Assembly: GCA_051208045.1 (NCBI GenBank)
Contig: JBPJFY010000004.1
Coordinates: forward strand, 62,001 to 126,000
DNA length: 64,000 nucleotides
Direction: 5' to 3'
From: LZORAL124-50-18 sp051208045
GTDB lineage: Bacteria; Pseudomonadota; Gammaproteobacteria; Pseudomonadales; Oleiphilaceae
In this document: positions 1 to 8,207 of the stretch, in pieces
Numbering within the stretch: the first letter of the stretch is position 1
Layout: every line of letters starts with the position of its first letter
Translations under genes and position numbers: made by a program
The notes under the pieces: model-generated
Told to the model about the DNA's origin: nothing
The model's database searches: none
Seen by the model: the letters and a program-made list of their open reading frames with translations, nothing else

Positions 1-585
1 CACATCGATTCGGAGCGCTCGCGGAACGATCTGGTAACGGGTGTCGTCTTCAGTACCCAACACAGAATCCGGCGGCCATTCATCCACCCAGGCGTTATCT
101 GGCGTTAAAAACTGAATTGAAAACGTTTCAATACCTTTCATCAGCTCCATACTGCGCGGCTCACTGTCCTGTGCCCGATCGAGCACCGCCCAGTTCAACC
201 GCAGCAGCGTTTCCCCGTCAATCGCATACGCCACCCGCTGCATTTCACTGCGCTTATAATTCAGGGGATTTCGCCATCCGGCGCGAACCAGCTCAATTTT
301 ATACAATGTATTACGATTGGTGAGCGTGTAATCGCGATCCCCAAACTCGTTTCGAATCATACGGGAAGAAACCTGCTGAAAATCCCGGTCCAGGAAGAGC
401 ATGAGCCGTTGCAGCTCCTGCAGCCCATCAGATTGTCTTTCGAGTACTTCCTGGCTCCGCAGAGAAAGCCCTAACAGCTGCCAGATTCCCACACCGATCA
501 ACGCAGTGACCGTAATCGCAACCAACAGTTCCAGTAACGTAAAACCGGTCTGCGTCGCTTGAGCGGGTCTTCTCGTTCTCTGCAT
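1..585 (-). CDS. gspJ: Type II secretion minor pseudopilin GspJ (partial)
   Basis: The reading frame stays open from an ATG at 585 to the left edge, so the C-terminus is missing; 195 codons are visible. The N-terminus has a type IV prepilin signal: a short basic leader, then G^FTLLELLVAITVTALIG, with the expected Glu at position 5 of the mature protein and a hydrophobic helix. Later residues (for example LMLFLDRDFQQVSSR and WRNPLNYKRSEMQRV) match GspJ/XcpW. GspJ belongs to the I-J-K tip complex of the T2SS pseudopilus in the inner membrane and periplasm. Its ATG shares one base with the gspI stop (TGATG), which implies translational coupling. GspK, L and M would be expected beyond the left edge. 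Confidence 0.93.
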   Translation of the reverse strand, partial: MQRTRRPAQATQTGFTLLELLVAITVTALIGVGIWQLLGLSLRSQEVLERQSDGLQELQRLMLFLDRDFQQVSSRMIRNEFGDRDYTLTNRNTLYKIELVRAGWRNPLNYKRSEMQRVAYAIDGETLLRLNWAVLDRAQDSEPRSMELMKGIETFSIQFLTPDNAWVDEWPPDSVLGTEDDTRYQIVPRALRIDV

Positions 586-959
586 CAGTTCAGATCCGCC
601 ACAAATCCCGTGAAATCAAGCTCCTTGAACAATTCACCATTTTTAAGTTTGCGAGATATTTCAACATCCACACGCATCAATTTGGCGTCTTCGGTGGCGC
701 TGATCCTGGTCACCGTCTTCCACTCATTCTGCGCAAAATCCAGATCTTTTTTGGTTTGTCCGACGGAGGGGGGCTTACCGGCTAAACGCAGCTCTGCGAG
801 GGAGTTTTGGGCGATCATCGTGGCGAGTGTACGGTGCTGCATACGTTGCTGTGCGTTGGCCGCAAGGGAGAGTCCTTTGACAATCCCTGTCGCCACCAAA
901 CCGAAGATGATCAGTGCGATCATCACTTCCAGCAGCGTAAAACCGCGTTGCCGGAACAT
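585..959 (-). CDS. gspI: Type II secretion minor pseudopilin GspI
   Basis: A 124-residue protein starting MFRQRG^FTLLEVMIAL, a classic prepilin peptidase site (cleavage after Gly6, Glu at +5) followed by one hydrophobic helix. The small C-terminal domain with the NEWKTVTRI segment and the short length fit GspI/XcpV. It nucleates the pseudopilus tip with GspJ and GspK. It overlaps gspH upstream and gspJ downstream by one base each (TGATG at both junctions), as in a tightly coupled operon. The order G-H-I-J supports the assignment more firmly than the weakly conserved sequence does. Confidence 0.93.
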   Translation of the reverse strand: MFRQRGFTLLEVMIALIIFGLVATGIVKGLSLAANAQQRMQHRTLATMIAQNSLAELRLAGKPPSVGQTKKDLDFAQNEWKTVTRISATEDAKLMRVDVEISRKLKNGELFKELDFTGFVADLN

Positions 960-1516
960 CAGTATTCCAACTCGCTGGCGGGTGTTATTAACTCAACACC
1001 ATTAAACCCGTTGCTGGATATTCCGAACGCATCATCAGCAATGTCTGGCATCTGAAAATACAGGGTAAACGGCGTGATTTCACCACTGGAAAAAAAAACA
1101 ATCTGCGGAAGCGGCGCAGCTTCTTCCGTGTTGGGTTGGTCAGATAATGGCAGCGCCGGCAGATCTTCACTCTTTTGCAGACTCACGGTCATCCACTCAG
1201 GGAGAACCCGATCCTGAAAAGGCACCTGGCCATACGCTGTCCAATTCTGGTTGTCTTCGTCGTACCGCAAGAAACGGTAACCGTCACTATCAATAAAAAA
1301 ACCCAGCTCCTGGCTGTTCAGTATCGCTTCATCCGTGACGAGTCGAAGCAGCGCATGCACCCGTTTCAGTTCATTCATCAGCTCTTTGTTCTGGTTGTTC
1401 GCACCAATGGTGAGCACGGATACGCTCGCAACCACACCAATGAGTACCAGAACAACGAGGATCTCAATGAGCGTAAATCCTCTCGTAAGTTTTTGTCTGG
1501 ATTGGAAACTACGCAC
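959..1516 (-). CDS. gspH: Type II secretion pseudopilin GspH
   Basis: A 185-residue pseudopilin. The leader MRSFQSRQKLTRG is followed by FTLIEILVVLVLIGVVASV, with the prepilin cleavage site after Gly13. The body contains LRLVTDEAILNSQELGFFID and a segment near YRFLRYDEDNQNW, typical of GspH/XcpU. A Pro/Glu-rich stretch near residues 120-140 may be a surface loop. It lies 17 bases downstream of gspG and overlaps gspI by one base. GspH is a minor pseudopilin that joins the major pseudopilin to the tip complex. Confidence 0.92.
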   Translation of the reverse strand: MRSFQSRQKLTRGFTLIEILVVLVLIGVVASVSVLTIGANNQNKELMNELKRVHALLRLVTDEAILNSQELGFFIDSDGYRFLRYDEDNQNWTAYGQVPFQDRVLPEWMTVSLQKSEDLPALPLSDQPNTEEAAPLPQIVFFSSGEITPFTLYFQMPDIADDAFGISSNGFNGVELITPASELEY

Positions 1517-1533
1517 CGGAACGCACCTGACGC

Positions 1534-1998
1534 TTACTGCTTATCCAAGTCCCAGATACTGATGTCGGCGTCTTCGCCCTCGCCGCCTTCCTTACCGTCA
1601 GATCCGAGCGAATACAAGTCGTAGGGCCCACTCAATCCCGGGCTCAAGTACTGAAACTCATTATCCCAGGGATCTTTGGGTAGCGATGGCATATACCCAT
1701 TGGGATTCCAATTCTTCGGCTCAGGGAATCCGCTGGGTTTTGAAACCAATGCTTCGAGTCCCTGCTCCGTGCTCGGGTAGTTGTAGTTGTCGACCTTATA
1801 GAAATCCAATGCGTTGCCGATATTGCGCAGCTGGATTTTTGTGGAGCCAACCTTGCCCTCACCCAACTTGTCAATGACATTGGGCCCGACAATCGCTACC
1901 AGCAAACCGAGGATAACCATCACCACCATGATTTCCAGCAGCGTAAAACCTCGACTGAAACGTCGGGAATTTCCAGTATTGTTGTTGCGGATTTTCAT
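1534..1998 (-). CDS. gspG: Type II secretion major pseudopilin GspG
   Basis: A 154-residue protein with RG^FTLLEIMVVMVILGLLVAIVGP, the hallmark N-terminus of the major pseudopilin. The C-terminal part has YPSTEQGLEALV, a GYMPSLPKDPWDNEFQY segment, and SLGSDGKEGGEGEDADI, which is the calcium-binding loop of GspG. GspG polymerises into the periplasmic pseudopilus that pushes substrates through the outer-membrane secretin. It is the most conserved pseudopilin, so the call is firm. It lies 38 bases after gspF in the minus-strand operon E-F-G-H-I-J. Confidence 0.97.
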   Translation of the reverse strand: MKIRNNNTGNSRRFSRGFTLLEIMVVMVILGLLVAIVGPNVIDKLGEGKVGSTKIQLRNIGNALDFYKVDNYNYPSTEQGLEALVSKPSGFPEPKNWNPNGYMPSLPKDPWDNEFQYLSPGLSGPYDLYSLGSDGKEGGEGEDADISIWDLDKQ

Positions 1999-2036
1999 TC
2001 ACATCGCCTTTATGTTAACCAATTTTTTAAATTTCA

Positions 2037-3251
2037 CTAAGCAATCAAGTTGCTCATGTTCAGAATCGGAAGCATGATGGCCAGCACGATAACCAGCACG
2101 ATTCCGCCCATCAACAGGAGCATCAACGGTTCAAACAGGCCGACCATGGTTGCAATTAGGCCTTCCAGTTCGAACTCCTGATTTCGGGCGGTGCGCTCAA
2201 GCATTTGATCCAGCTCTCCTGACGCTTCACCGGACGCAATCATATGGACCATCATCGGGGGAAAATAACCGGTCTGCTCCAGTGAGCTGTGCAGACTTTT
2301 CCCTTCGCTGACCTTTTGCGCCGCTTCTTTCACTTCGTTTTTCAGGAAATCATTGCTCAGAACTTCACCCGAAATACGCATTGCCTCGACCAACGGGACG
2401 CCACTGCTGTTCAGGATACTCAGAGTACTGGCAAAGCGGGCAGAGTTTGCTCCTCGAGAAAACTTTTTTACAAAAGGTGAGTCCAGAAGCACCTTATGCA
2501 CCAGCAGCCGGAAACCTGTCCGGCGCATGGCCCAACCAAAGGCAACGATGCTCCCAATGATCAATCCAAACAGATAGATACCGTAATCTGCCAGAAAATG
2601 GCTTAAGTTCAGAATCCATTGCGTTAAGGCGGGCAAGGGTTGGCCATTGTTAACAAACACCTTGATAATATCCGGCACGACATAGGACAGAAGAAACACC
2701 ACAATGGCGACTGCAACGACCGTGAGAATGATGGGATAAATGGCGGCCAATTGTATTTTCTGCCGCGCCTGCTGGCGCGCTTCGGTGTAATCCGCCAACC
2801 GATTCAACACCAAATCGAGATGGCCGGCATGCTCTCCGGCCGCGACCGTGGAACGATATAACCGAGGAAATGCATTGGGAAATTCCGCGAGACTGTCTGC
2901 GAGCGTATAGCCCTCCAGCACTTTACTGCGTACCGCCAGAATAATGCTTCGTATTTTGGGCTTCTCACTTTGTTGGGCGACCGCTGTGAGCGCTTCTTCG
3001 ATGGGAATGCCGGACTGAGACAGTGTGGCGATCTGCCGGGTAACCAGCGCCAGGTCACGACTGTTGATCCCGGTACCTTTGCTGCGCCCACCCTTCTGCC
3101 CGCTGTGCTTCTGCGTGGTAGGCTCGACAGTTATCGGAACCCAGCCCTTAACACGCAGCTGTTGCCGCACCTGACGTTCACTGTCTGCTTCGATGGTTCC
3201 CTTTTTGTTCTTACCGTTGGCATCAACGGCTTTAAATTCAAATGCTGGCAT
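2037..3251 (-). CDS. gspF: Type II secretion inner-membrane platform protein GspF
   Basis: A 404-residue polytopic protein. MPAFEFKAVDANGKNKKGTI is the standard GspF/PilC opening. Two T2SSF domains follow, each a helical bundle, with hydrophobic segments around residues 170-195, 220-245 and 375-400. The conserved motifs TRQIATLSQSGIPIEEAL and FASTLSILNSSGVPLVEA are the two repeated domain signatures. GspF is the central inner-membrane platform protein, coupling the GspE ATPase to pseudopilus assembly. Its ATG lies two bases after the gspE stop. Confidence 0.97.
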   Translation of the reverse strand: MPAFEFKAVDANGKNKKGTIEADSERQVRQQLRVKGWVPITVEPTTQKHSGQKGGRSKGTGINSRDLALVTRQIATLSQSGIPIEEALTAVAQQSEKPKIRSIILAVRSKVLEGYTLADSLAEFPNAFPRLYRSTVAAGEHAGHLDLVLNRLADYTEARQQARQKIQLAAIYPIILTVVAVAIVVFLLSYVVPDIIKVFVNNGQPLPALTQWILNLSHFLADYGIYLFGLIIGSIVAFGWAMRRTGFRLLVHKVLLDSPFVKKFSRGANSARFASTLSILNSSGVPLVEAMRISGEVLSNDFLKNEVKEAAQKVSEGKSLHSSLEQTGYFPPMMVHMIASGEASGELDQMLERTARNQEFELEGLIATMVGLFEPLMLLLMGGIVLVIVLAIMLPILNMSNLIA

Positions 3252-3253
3252 GG

Positions 3254-4720
3254 TTATCCCCGCTGAATAACCCTGAGCACTTCTTCAATCGAGGTGATGC
3301 CTTTGAGTATTTTGGCGATGCCGTCCTGATTAATACTCGGACCTGCCTGCCGCGCCACATGCTCCAACTCCATTTCGCCGGCCTTCTTGTGAATAAGATC
3401 TCTCAGGTGCTCATTCACACGCACCACTTCATAGATCCCGACGCGTCCCCGATATCCGAGATGATTACACTCTTTACAGCCAGTCGCTCGATACACCGTA
3501 GGCGGGTTGTCGACATCGACCCCGAGAAAATCACAGTATTCCTTGTCCGGGGTGTACGCTTCACGGCAGTCAGTACATAACACGCGAACCAGTCGCTGGG
3601 CGATGATGCCGATCAGTGAGGACGAGATCAAAAAGGGTTCTACGCCCATATCAATCAGGCGCGTCACAGCACCCACGGCACTGTTGGTATGCAGAGTTGA
3701 TAGCACGAGGTGCCCGGTCAAACTCGCCTGCACGGCGATCTCCGCCGTTTCCAGGTCACGAATTTCGCCGATCATCACCACATCAGGATCTTGACGCAAA
3801 ATGGCACGCAAACCACGCGCGAACGTCATGTCGACCTTGGTATTTACCTGCGTCTGACCGATACCCGGCAGATTATATTCGATAGGATCTTCGACCGTGA
3901 GAATGTTTCGGCTCTTGGTATTGATTTCACTCAACGCAGCATAAAGCGATGTTGTTTTTCCGGAGCCGGTGGGGCCCGTCACCAGAAGGATGCCATGGGG
4001 CTGATGAATCAACTCCTTCATGATCTCAAAATCCCGGTGCTCCATTCCCAGGCCTTCCAGCATGAGTCTGCCCGCCTGCTTGTCCAGCAGTCGCAATACG
4101 ATACGTTCACCATTTACCGAGGGCATGGTGGAAACCCGGATGTCAACTTCACGACCACCCACGCGCAAGGAAATTCGACCATCCTGGGGAAGCCGCTTTT
4201 CGGCAATATCGAGTTTGGACATGACCTTGATACGAGAAACCAATAAGGGTGCCAATGCACGCTTGGGCTTTACGATCTCCCGAAGCACACCATCGATCCG
4301 GAAACGAACCACCAGTTGCTTCTCAAAGGTTTCTATATGAATATCCGAGGCGGCATTCTTGATGGCTTCCGTGAGAATGGCGTTAATCAACCGGATAATG
4401 GGCGCATCGTCTTCCTGCTCCAGGAGATCTTCCGTCTCCGGAACGGAGTCCGCCAGGCTGGCCAGATCCAAATCGTCACCCAAACCTTCCACCATCTGCA
4501 TGGCTTCTTCCGAATCGTTCTGGTAAGCGTGGGACAACAAATGCTCAAATTCATTGTCGCTGACTTCCTCGAAGGAAAATCGCCCACCGTTAATACGATT
4601 CGCTTCTGCCAGCGCGGTCACATTGGCCGAATGCTTGAACGCAATCACCGGCGGATTACTTTGACCGTTTATCACGATGCCAAACTTCTTGGCAAAAGAG
4701 AAAGGGAGTCGTTGAAACAT
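3254..4720 (-). CDS. gspE: Type II secretion ATPase GspE
   Basis: A 488-residue cytoplasmic hexameric ATPase that powers the secretion system. Visible motifs are Walker A GPTGSGKTT (about 249-257), the Asp box and Walker B VVMIGEIRD (about 314-322), the His box STLHTNSAVGA, and a tetracysteine zinc module (C382xxC385 and C415xxC418). The N-terminal GspL-binding part is short but present. It is the first gene of the minus-strand operon and diverges from gspC across 247 bases, which is the arrangement of xcpR and xcpP in Pseudomonas. Confidence 0.97.
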   Translation of the reverse strand: MFQRLPFSFAKKFGIVINGQSNPPVIAFKHSANVTALAEANRINGGRFSFEEVSDNEFEHLLSHAYQNDSEEAMQMVEGLGDDLDLASLADSVPETEDLLEQEDDAPIIRLINAILTEAIKNAASDIHIETFEKQLVVRFRIDGVLREIVKPKRALAPLLVSRIKVMSKLDIAEKRLPQDGRISLRVGGREVDIRVSTMPSVNGERIVLRLLDKQAGRLMLEGLGMEHRDFEIMKELIHQPHGILLVTGPTGSGKTTSLYAALSEINTKSRNILTVEDPIEYNLPGIGQTQVNTKVDMTFARGLRAILRQDPDVVMIGEIRDLETAEIAVQASLTGHLVLSTLHTNSAVGAVTRLIDMGVEPFLISSSLIGIIAQRLVRVLCTDCREAYTPDKEYCDFLGVDVDNPPTVYRATGCKECNHLGYRGRVGIYEVVRVNEHLRDLIHKKAGEMELEHVARQAGPSINQDGIAKILKGITSIEEVLRVIQRG

Positions 4721-4815
4721 ATACTGCGCGGGCCAAAAATTAGTGAGGTAATACTGACGGGAACACGTGAATCTTCGTCAGCTAAGCATGCATTTAATCC
4801 CTACAAATTCTAAAC

Positions 4816-4833
4816 TGTGCACCACCGTGCACA
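4816..4833. promoter_or_regulatory. Inverted repeat TGTGCAC-N4-GTGCACA in the gspE/gspC divergent region
   Basis: A perfect 7-base inverted repeat (arms TGTGCAC and GTGCACA) with a four-base spacer, lying between the divergent gspE and gspC genes. A third GTGCAC, itself palindromic, sits at 4931-4936 just after the gspC -10 element. The symmetry and position suggest binding by a dimeric regulator controlling both halves of the T2SS locus. The regulator is unknown to me. Confidence 0.4.
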
Positions 4834-4901
4834 AGTTACTCTTTATTAAGATTATTGAAAGGTGAAAACTATCATGCTTTCGTAACAAAAGTGAATGCTT
4901 T

Positions 4902-4930
4902 TTGAGACTATTTGCCCAAAACCTTATATA
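4902..4930 (+). promoter_or_regulatory. Putative sigma-70 promoter of gspC
   Basis: TTGAGA (4902-4907), a 17-base spacer and TATATA (4925-4930) form a good sigma-70-type promoter pointing at gspC, whose ATG is 38 bases downstream. A GTGCAC palindrome lies at the expected transcription start. Confidence 0.5.
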
Positions 4931-4967
4931 GTGCACAAACTGCGACAACCTTGAATTACGATTCGCC

Positions 4968-5672
4968 ATGACACAGACCTTATACGCTCGACTTCCCCTG
5001 CTCTTAACCATCACTCTCGGGATCGCAATGATGGCCGCTGTGGGATTGCAGGTTTTCATTTTCACTAAAGAAGTTCGCTCAGAAGATCAGGGAACTCCTG
5101 CCTTGAGCGCTTCCGAGAATGCCGGTATCGGAACGAAAAACAACCGTCAGCCCGTTCGCGCTCCCCGCCTGATCAATGATCTGTTCGGTTCGCAGGCAGC
5201 AGAACAAAAAGTCGAGGAAGTGAAACCGCAGGAAAATATCCCTGAAACCAAGTTGAAGCTCACACTACGGGGAGTCAGCGTCTCTGCCGATCCGCAGCGG
5301 CGCACAGCCCTGATCGAAGGGCCTGACCGGCAAACCAATGTGTACAGCATTAATCAATCCCTACCGGGCAATGCCACACTGTATGAAGTACATAACAACT
5401 GGGTGATCATCAATCGATCGGGCGCGCTCGAAAAGGTATTTTTCCCCCAGGAAGCTGACCCGAATGCCGCCATAATTGCCCAGACCACCCGCGACTCAGA
5501 GCCAGAAGAAGAACCGCCGGTAGAATACAACCCCGAAGAAATGGGCATTCAGGAAGAAACCGAGCCCGAAGCGGCAAATGAAAACAACACCGCCGGGGGC
5601 ATTTCCGAAGACAGAAAAGAAGAAATAAAACGCAGACTGAAAGAGTTAAGAGAACGCATGCAACTCAACTGA
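4968..5672 (+). CDS. gspC: Type II secretion protein GspC (XcpP-like)
   Basis: A 234-residue bitopic protein. A cytoplasmic stub and one membrane helix (about residues 10-32) are followed by a periplasmic homology region: LKLTLRGVSVSADPQRRTALIEG, then ATLYEVHNNWVIINRSGALEKV. The C-terminus is acidic then basic and likely coiled-coil, with no PDZ domain. That architecture and length resemble Pseudomonas XcpP more than enteric GspC. GspC links the inner-membrane platform to the GspD secretin. It is divergent from gspE, as in xcpP/xcpR. Unusually, no gspD follows; the next gene is a LapG-like protease. Confidence 0.9.
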   Translation: MTQTLYARLPLLLTITLGIAMMAAVGLQVFIFTKEVRSEDQGTPALSASENAGIGTKNNRQPVRAPRLINDLFGSQAAEQKVEEVKPQENIPETKLKLTLRGVSVSADPQRRTALIEGPDRQTNVYSINQSLPGNATLYEVHNNWVIINRSGALEKVFFPQEADPNAAIIAQTTRDSEPEEEPPVEYNPEEMGIQEETEPEAANENNTAGGISEDRKEEIKRRLKELRERMQLN

Positions 5673-5797
5673 TCTACAGGATAGATGCGAGTGCGAAAGT
5701 GCCTGAATTGAGCTACCTTTAATAGAACAGACAATTTACGTGGTCACTTATGCGCGATCAACGCTCATCACGTCAGACAGACAGGATTCGGTAGACG

Positions 5798-6481
5798 ATG
5801 TACGAATTCAATCGAAAATTACTCGCACGCCCGGCATCTCTTGCGCTCTGCTTTCTCGCTCCATTTCTGACAGCACTGGAACTGGGCAATCAACTGCTGG
5901 ACTATGCAGAACAAAAGTTTGGCCCCGAAGCCAAACAACGACTGATCAACTGGCAGGAGTTAGCTAACTCACCGCCCGAAGCCGAAGAACTGGACACTTT
6001 GATCAAAGTAAACCAGTTTTTTAACAAATCAAAGTTTGTTTCAGACATCCAGCATTGGGGCAGAAAAGACTACTGGGCGACCCCGGTTGAAATGCTGATC
6101 ACCAATGCCGGCGATTGTGAAGATTATTCCATCGCCAAGTACTTTACACTCCGTGAATTAGGCATAACCGATGACAAGCTACGCATCACCTATGTAAAAG
6201 CGCTGGAACTCAATCAGGCTCACATGGTACTCGCCTACTACGCATCACCGGATGCAGAGCCACTGATTCTTGACAACCTCATCAATGACATCAAACCAGC
6301 ATCCCAACGCACGGATCTCGCGCCGGTATACAGCTTCAATGGTGAGGGTTTGTGGTTGTCCCGCCTGCGCGGTGAAGGAAAACGCATCGGCGATGCTGCC
6401 AAACTCGACCGCTGGGTAGAAGTAAACAAACGATTGCTGAACGAAGTGAGTAAAGCGGCAGGGTCTGGCGTGGCTTTGTAA
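5798..6481 (+). CDS. LapG-like transglutaminase-like cysteine peptidase (BTLCP family)
   Basis: A 227-residue protein with an N-terminal hydrophobic export segment (about residues 10-28). The catalytic triad of the bacterial transglutaminase-like cysteine protease family is visible: Cys in NAGDCEDYSIAKY, His in LNQAHMVLAYY and Asp in LILDNL. Pseudomonas LapG, the characterised member, cleaves the surface adhesin LapA in the periplasm when c-di-GMP falls, under control of LapD. Neither lapD nor a large adhesin gene is in this window, so the substrate is unknown. The start at 5798 is the first ATG that leaves the export segment complete. It is 125 bases after gspC, in the place where gspD would be expected. 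Confidence 0.85.
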   Translation: MYEFNRKLLARPASLALCFLAPFLTALELGNQLLDYAEQKFGPEAKQRLINWQELANSPPEAEELDTLIKVNQFFNKSKFVSDIQHWGRKDYWATPVEMLITNAGDCEDYSIAKYFTLRELGITDDKLRITYVKALELNQAHMVLAYYASPDAEPLILDNLINDIKPASQRTDLAPVYSFNGEGLWLSRLRGEGKRIGDAAKLDRWVEVNKRLLNEVSKAAGSGVAL

Positions 6482-6542
6482 CAGCCTTATCTTCTTGTAT
6501 ATGAAGCGGCGATATTTCACTCCGTGACACTCAAATTCTATG

Positions 6543-6564
6543 TTGACGTTTACGTAAAGGTAAA
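6543..6564 (+). promoter_or_regulatory. Putative LiuR operator/promoter of the liu operon
   Basis: An imperfect 22-base inverted repeat (left arm TTGACGTTT, centre ACGT, right arm AAAGGTAAA; seven of nine arm bases pair) containing the perfect palindrome TTTACGTAAA. The left arm doubles as a -35 element (TTGACG), with TAGCAT 17 bases further on. Between-promoter-element binding is usual for MerR-family regulators, and the sequence resembles the operator type described for LiuR. It is 35 bases before the liuR start codon, so autoregulation of the whole operon is likely. Confidence 0.6.
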
Positions 6565-6598
6565 TTAGCATAGAATTATTCCCTACTGGAACCATCTC

Positions 6599-7018
6599 AT
6601 GAGCAAACCAAAGCGCACCTATCGCATCAGTGATCTCAGCAAAGAGTTCGATATCACCACGCGTACCATCCGATTTTATGAAGCAGAGGGCTTGTTAGCC
6701 CCAACCCGGGAGGGTACAACGCGAATTTACGATGATGAAGATCGGGTGAAACTCAAGCTCATCATGCGCGGAAAACGGCTGGGTTTCAGCCTGTCGGAAT
6801 CCAAAGAACTGATTGATATGTACGATCCAAACACTGGGAATATCAATCAGTTAAAACATCTTCTTAAGAAAATATCTGAACGCAGAACCCTCTTGGAGCA
6901 GCAGCTTCACGATATCAATTTAATGCAACATGAACTGGATGAAGCTGAGATTCGCTGTCGAAACGCCATGAAAGAAGCGGAATCCCAGTGTGCACACCAC
7001 GCTTTAAAGGACAATTAA
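6599..7018 (+). CDS. liuR: MerR-family regulator of leucine/isovalerate catabolism (LiuR)
   Basis: A 139-residue MerR-type protein. The N-terminal winged helix-turn-helix has the signature ISDLSKEFDITTRTIRFYEAEGLL and continues with REGTTRIYDDEDRVKLKLI. A long dimerising coiled coil follows (about residues 85-130). No metal-binding cysteine pattern is obvious at the end, unlike metal-sensing MerR proteins. It heads the liu operon with only two bases before liuA, which identifies it as LiuR. LiuR is known to repress liu genes and respond to a pathway intermediate; the ligand cannot be read from sequence. Confidence 0.9.
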   Translation: MSKPKRTYRISDLSKEFDITTRTIRFYEAEGLLAPTREGTTRIYDDEDRVKLKLIMRGKRLGFSLSESKELIDMYDPNTGNINQLKHLLKKISERRTLLEQQLHDINLMQHELDEAEIRCRNAMKEAESQCAHHALKDN

Positions 7019-7020
7019 CC

Positions 7021-8190
7021 ATGGCCAATCCATACAACGCACTCAATTTTAACCTCGGCGATACTGTCGACATGCTTCGTGATCAAGTTCGACAATTTGT
7101 GGCAGCGGAAATCGCACCCGTCGCCGAAGCGACTGATCGAGACAATGCTTTCCCCCTGCCCGTCTGGAAAAAGCTGGGCGATATGGGCCTGCTCGGCATG
7201 ACGGTCTCTGAAGAGTATGGCGGTTCTGGCATGGGTTACCTGGCACATGTCGTTGCCATGGAAGAAATCAGCCGCGCTTCGGCTTCCATAGGGCTCAGCT
7301 ACGGTGCCCACTCTAACCTGTGTGTTAACCAGATTTTTCGCAATGGCACACCGGAGCAAAAGGCAAAATATCTACCCGGCTTGATCAGCGGCGACCATAT
7401 TGGCGCGCTGGCCATGAGCGAACCTAACGCCGGCAGCGATGTTGTCAGCATGAAGCTTCGGGCAGAGAAAAAATCGGATCATTATGTGCTGAACGGCTCA
7501 AAAATGTGGATAACCAATGGGCCGGATGCACACACCTTTGTGATCTACGCCAAAACGGACGTACAGAAAGGCCCCCATGGCATCTCCGCTTTTATTGTAG
7601 AACGTGACTTCCCGGGCTTTAGCCGGTCACCCAAGCTGGACAAGCTGGGCATGCGCGGCTCGAATACCTGCGAACTGGTGTTCCAGGACGTAGAAGTGCC
7701 GGAAGAAAACGTCCTTGGCGGTGAGAACCAGGGAGTACGGGTTTTGATGAGTGGTCTGGATTACGAGCGCGTCGTATTGTCGGGCGGCCCCACCGGCATT
7801 ATGCAGGCCTGTATGGATGCAGTGGTACCGTACATTCACGAACGCACGCAATTTGGTCAGCCGATCGGCGAGTTTCAGTTGATTCAGGGTAAGGTTGCAG
7901 ACATGTATACGCGCCTCAATGCCTCCCGAGCTTACCTGTATGCCGTTGCCCAGGCATGTGACCGGGGCGAAACAACCCGCAAAGACGCGGCCGGGGTAAT
8001 TCTGTATTGTGCAGAAACCGCCACGCAAATGGCACTGGACGCTATTCAGATCCTCGGGGGTAATGGCTATATCAACGATTTCCCGACAGGAAGACTGCTC
8101 CGCGATGCCAAACTCTACGAAATTGGTGCTGGAACGTCGGAAATACGCCGCATGCTCATCGGCCGGGAACTGTTTAAAGAATCCGCTTAA
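7021..8190 (+). CDS. liuA: Isovaleryl-CoA dehydrogenase
   Basis: A 389-residue acyl-CoA dehydrogenase oxidising isovaleryl-CoA to 3-methylcrotonyl-CoA and passing electrons to ETF. The catalytic base is placed as in isovaleryl-CoA dehydrogenases: GLDYERVVLSGGP with Glu at about residue 249, rather than near the C-terminus as in most acyl-CoA dehydrogenases. FAD-binding motifs ALAMSEPNAGSDV, MWITNG and QILGGNGYINDFP are present, and it ends with GAGTSEIRRMLIGREL. An in-frame ATG exists 33 bases upstream inside liuR, but the ATG at 7021 follows an AAAGGA ribosome site and gives the usual MANPYNALNF-type N-terminus. Confidence 0.97.
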   Translation: MANPYNALNFNLGDTVDMLRDQVRQFVAAEIAPVAEATDRDNAFPLPVWKKLGDMGLLGMTVSEEYGGSGMGYLAHVVAMEEISRASASIGLSYGAHSNLCVNQIFRNGTPEQKAKYLPGLISGDHIGALAMSEPNAGSDVVSMKLRAEKKSDHYVLNGSKMWITNGPDAHTFVIYAKTDVQKGPHGISAFIVERDFPGFSRSPKLDKLGMRGSNTCELVFQDVEVPEENVLGGENQGVRVLMSGLDYERVVLSGGPTGIMQACMDAVVPYIHERTQFGQPIGEFQLIQGKVADMYTRLNASRAYLYAVAQACDRGETTRKDAAGVILYCAETATQMALDAIQILGGNGYINDFPTGRLLRDAKLYEIGAGTSEIRRMLIGRELFKESA

Positions 8191-8207
8191 CTCAAGAGTT
8201 TAACTTC

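Noticed and set aside
559..1005. 148-codon plus-strand frame opposite gspI/gspJ
   Set aside because: It is antisense to two well-supported pseudopilin genes, has a Ser/Arg-rich product without any motif, and no ribosome site.
3710..4246. 178-codon plus-strand frame opposite gspE
   Set aside because: It lies fully inside the conserved gspE gene on the other strand and shows no recognisable domain.
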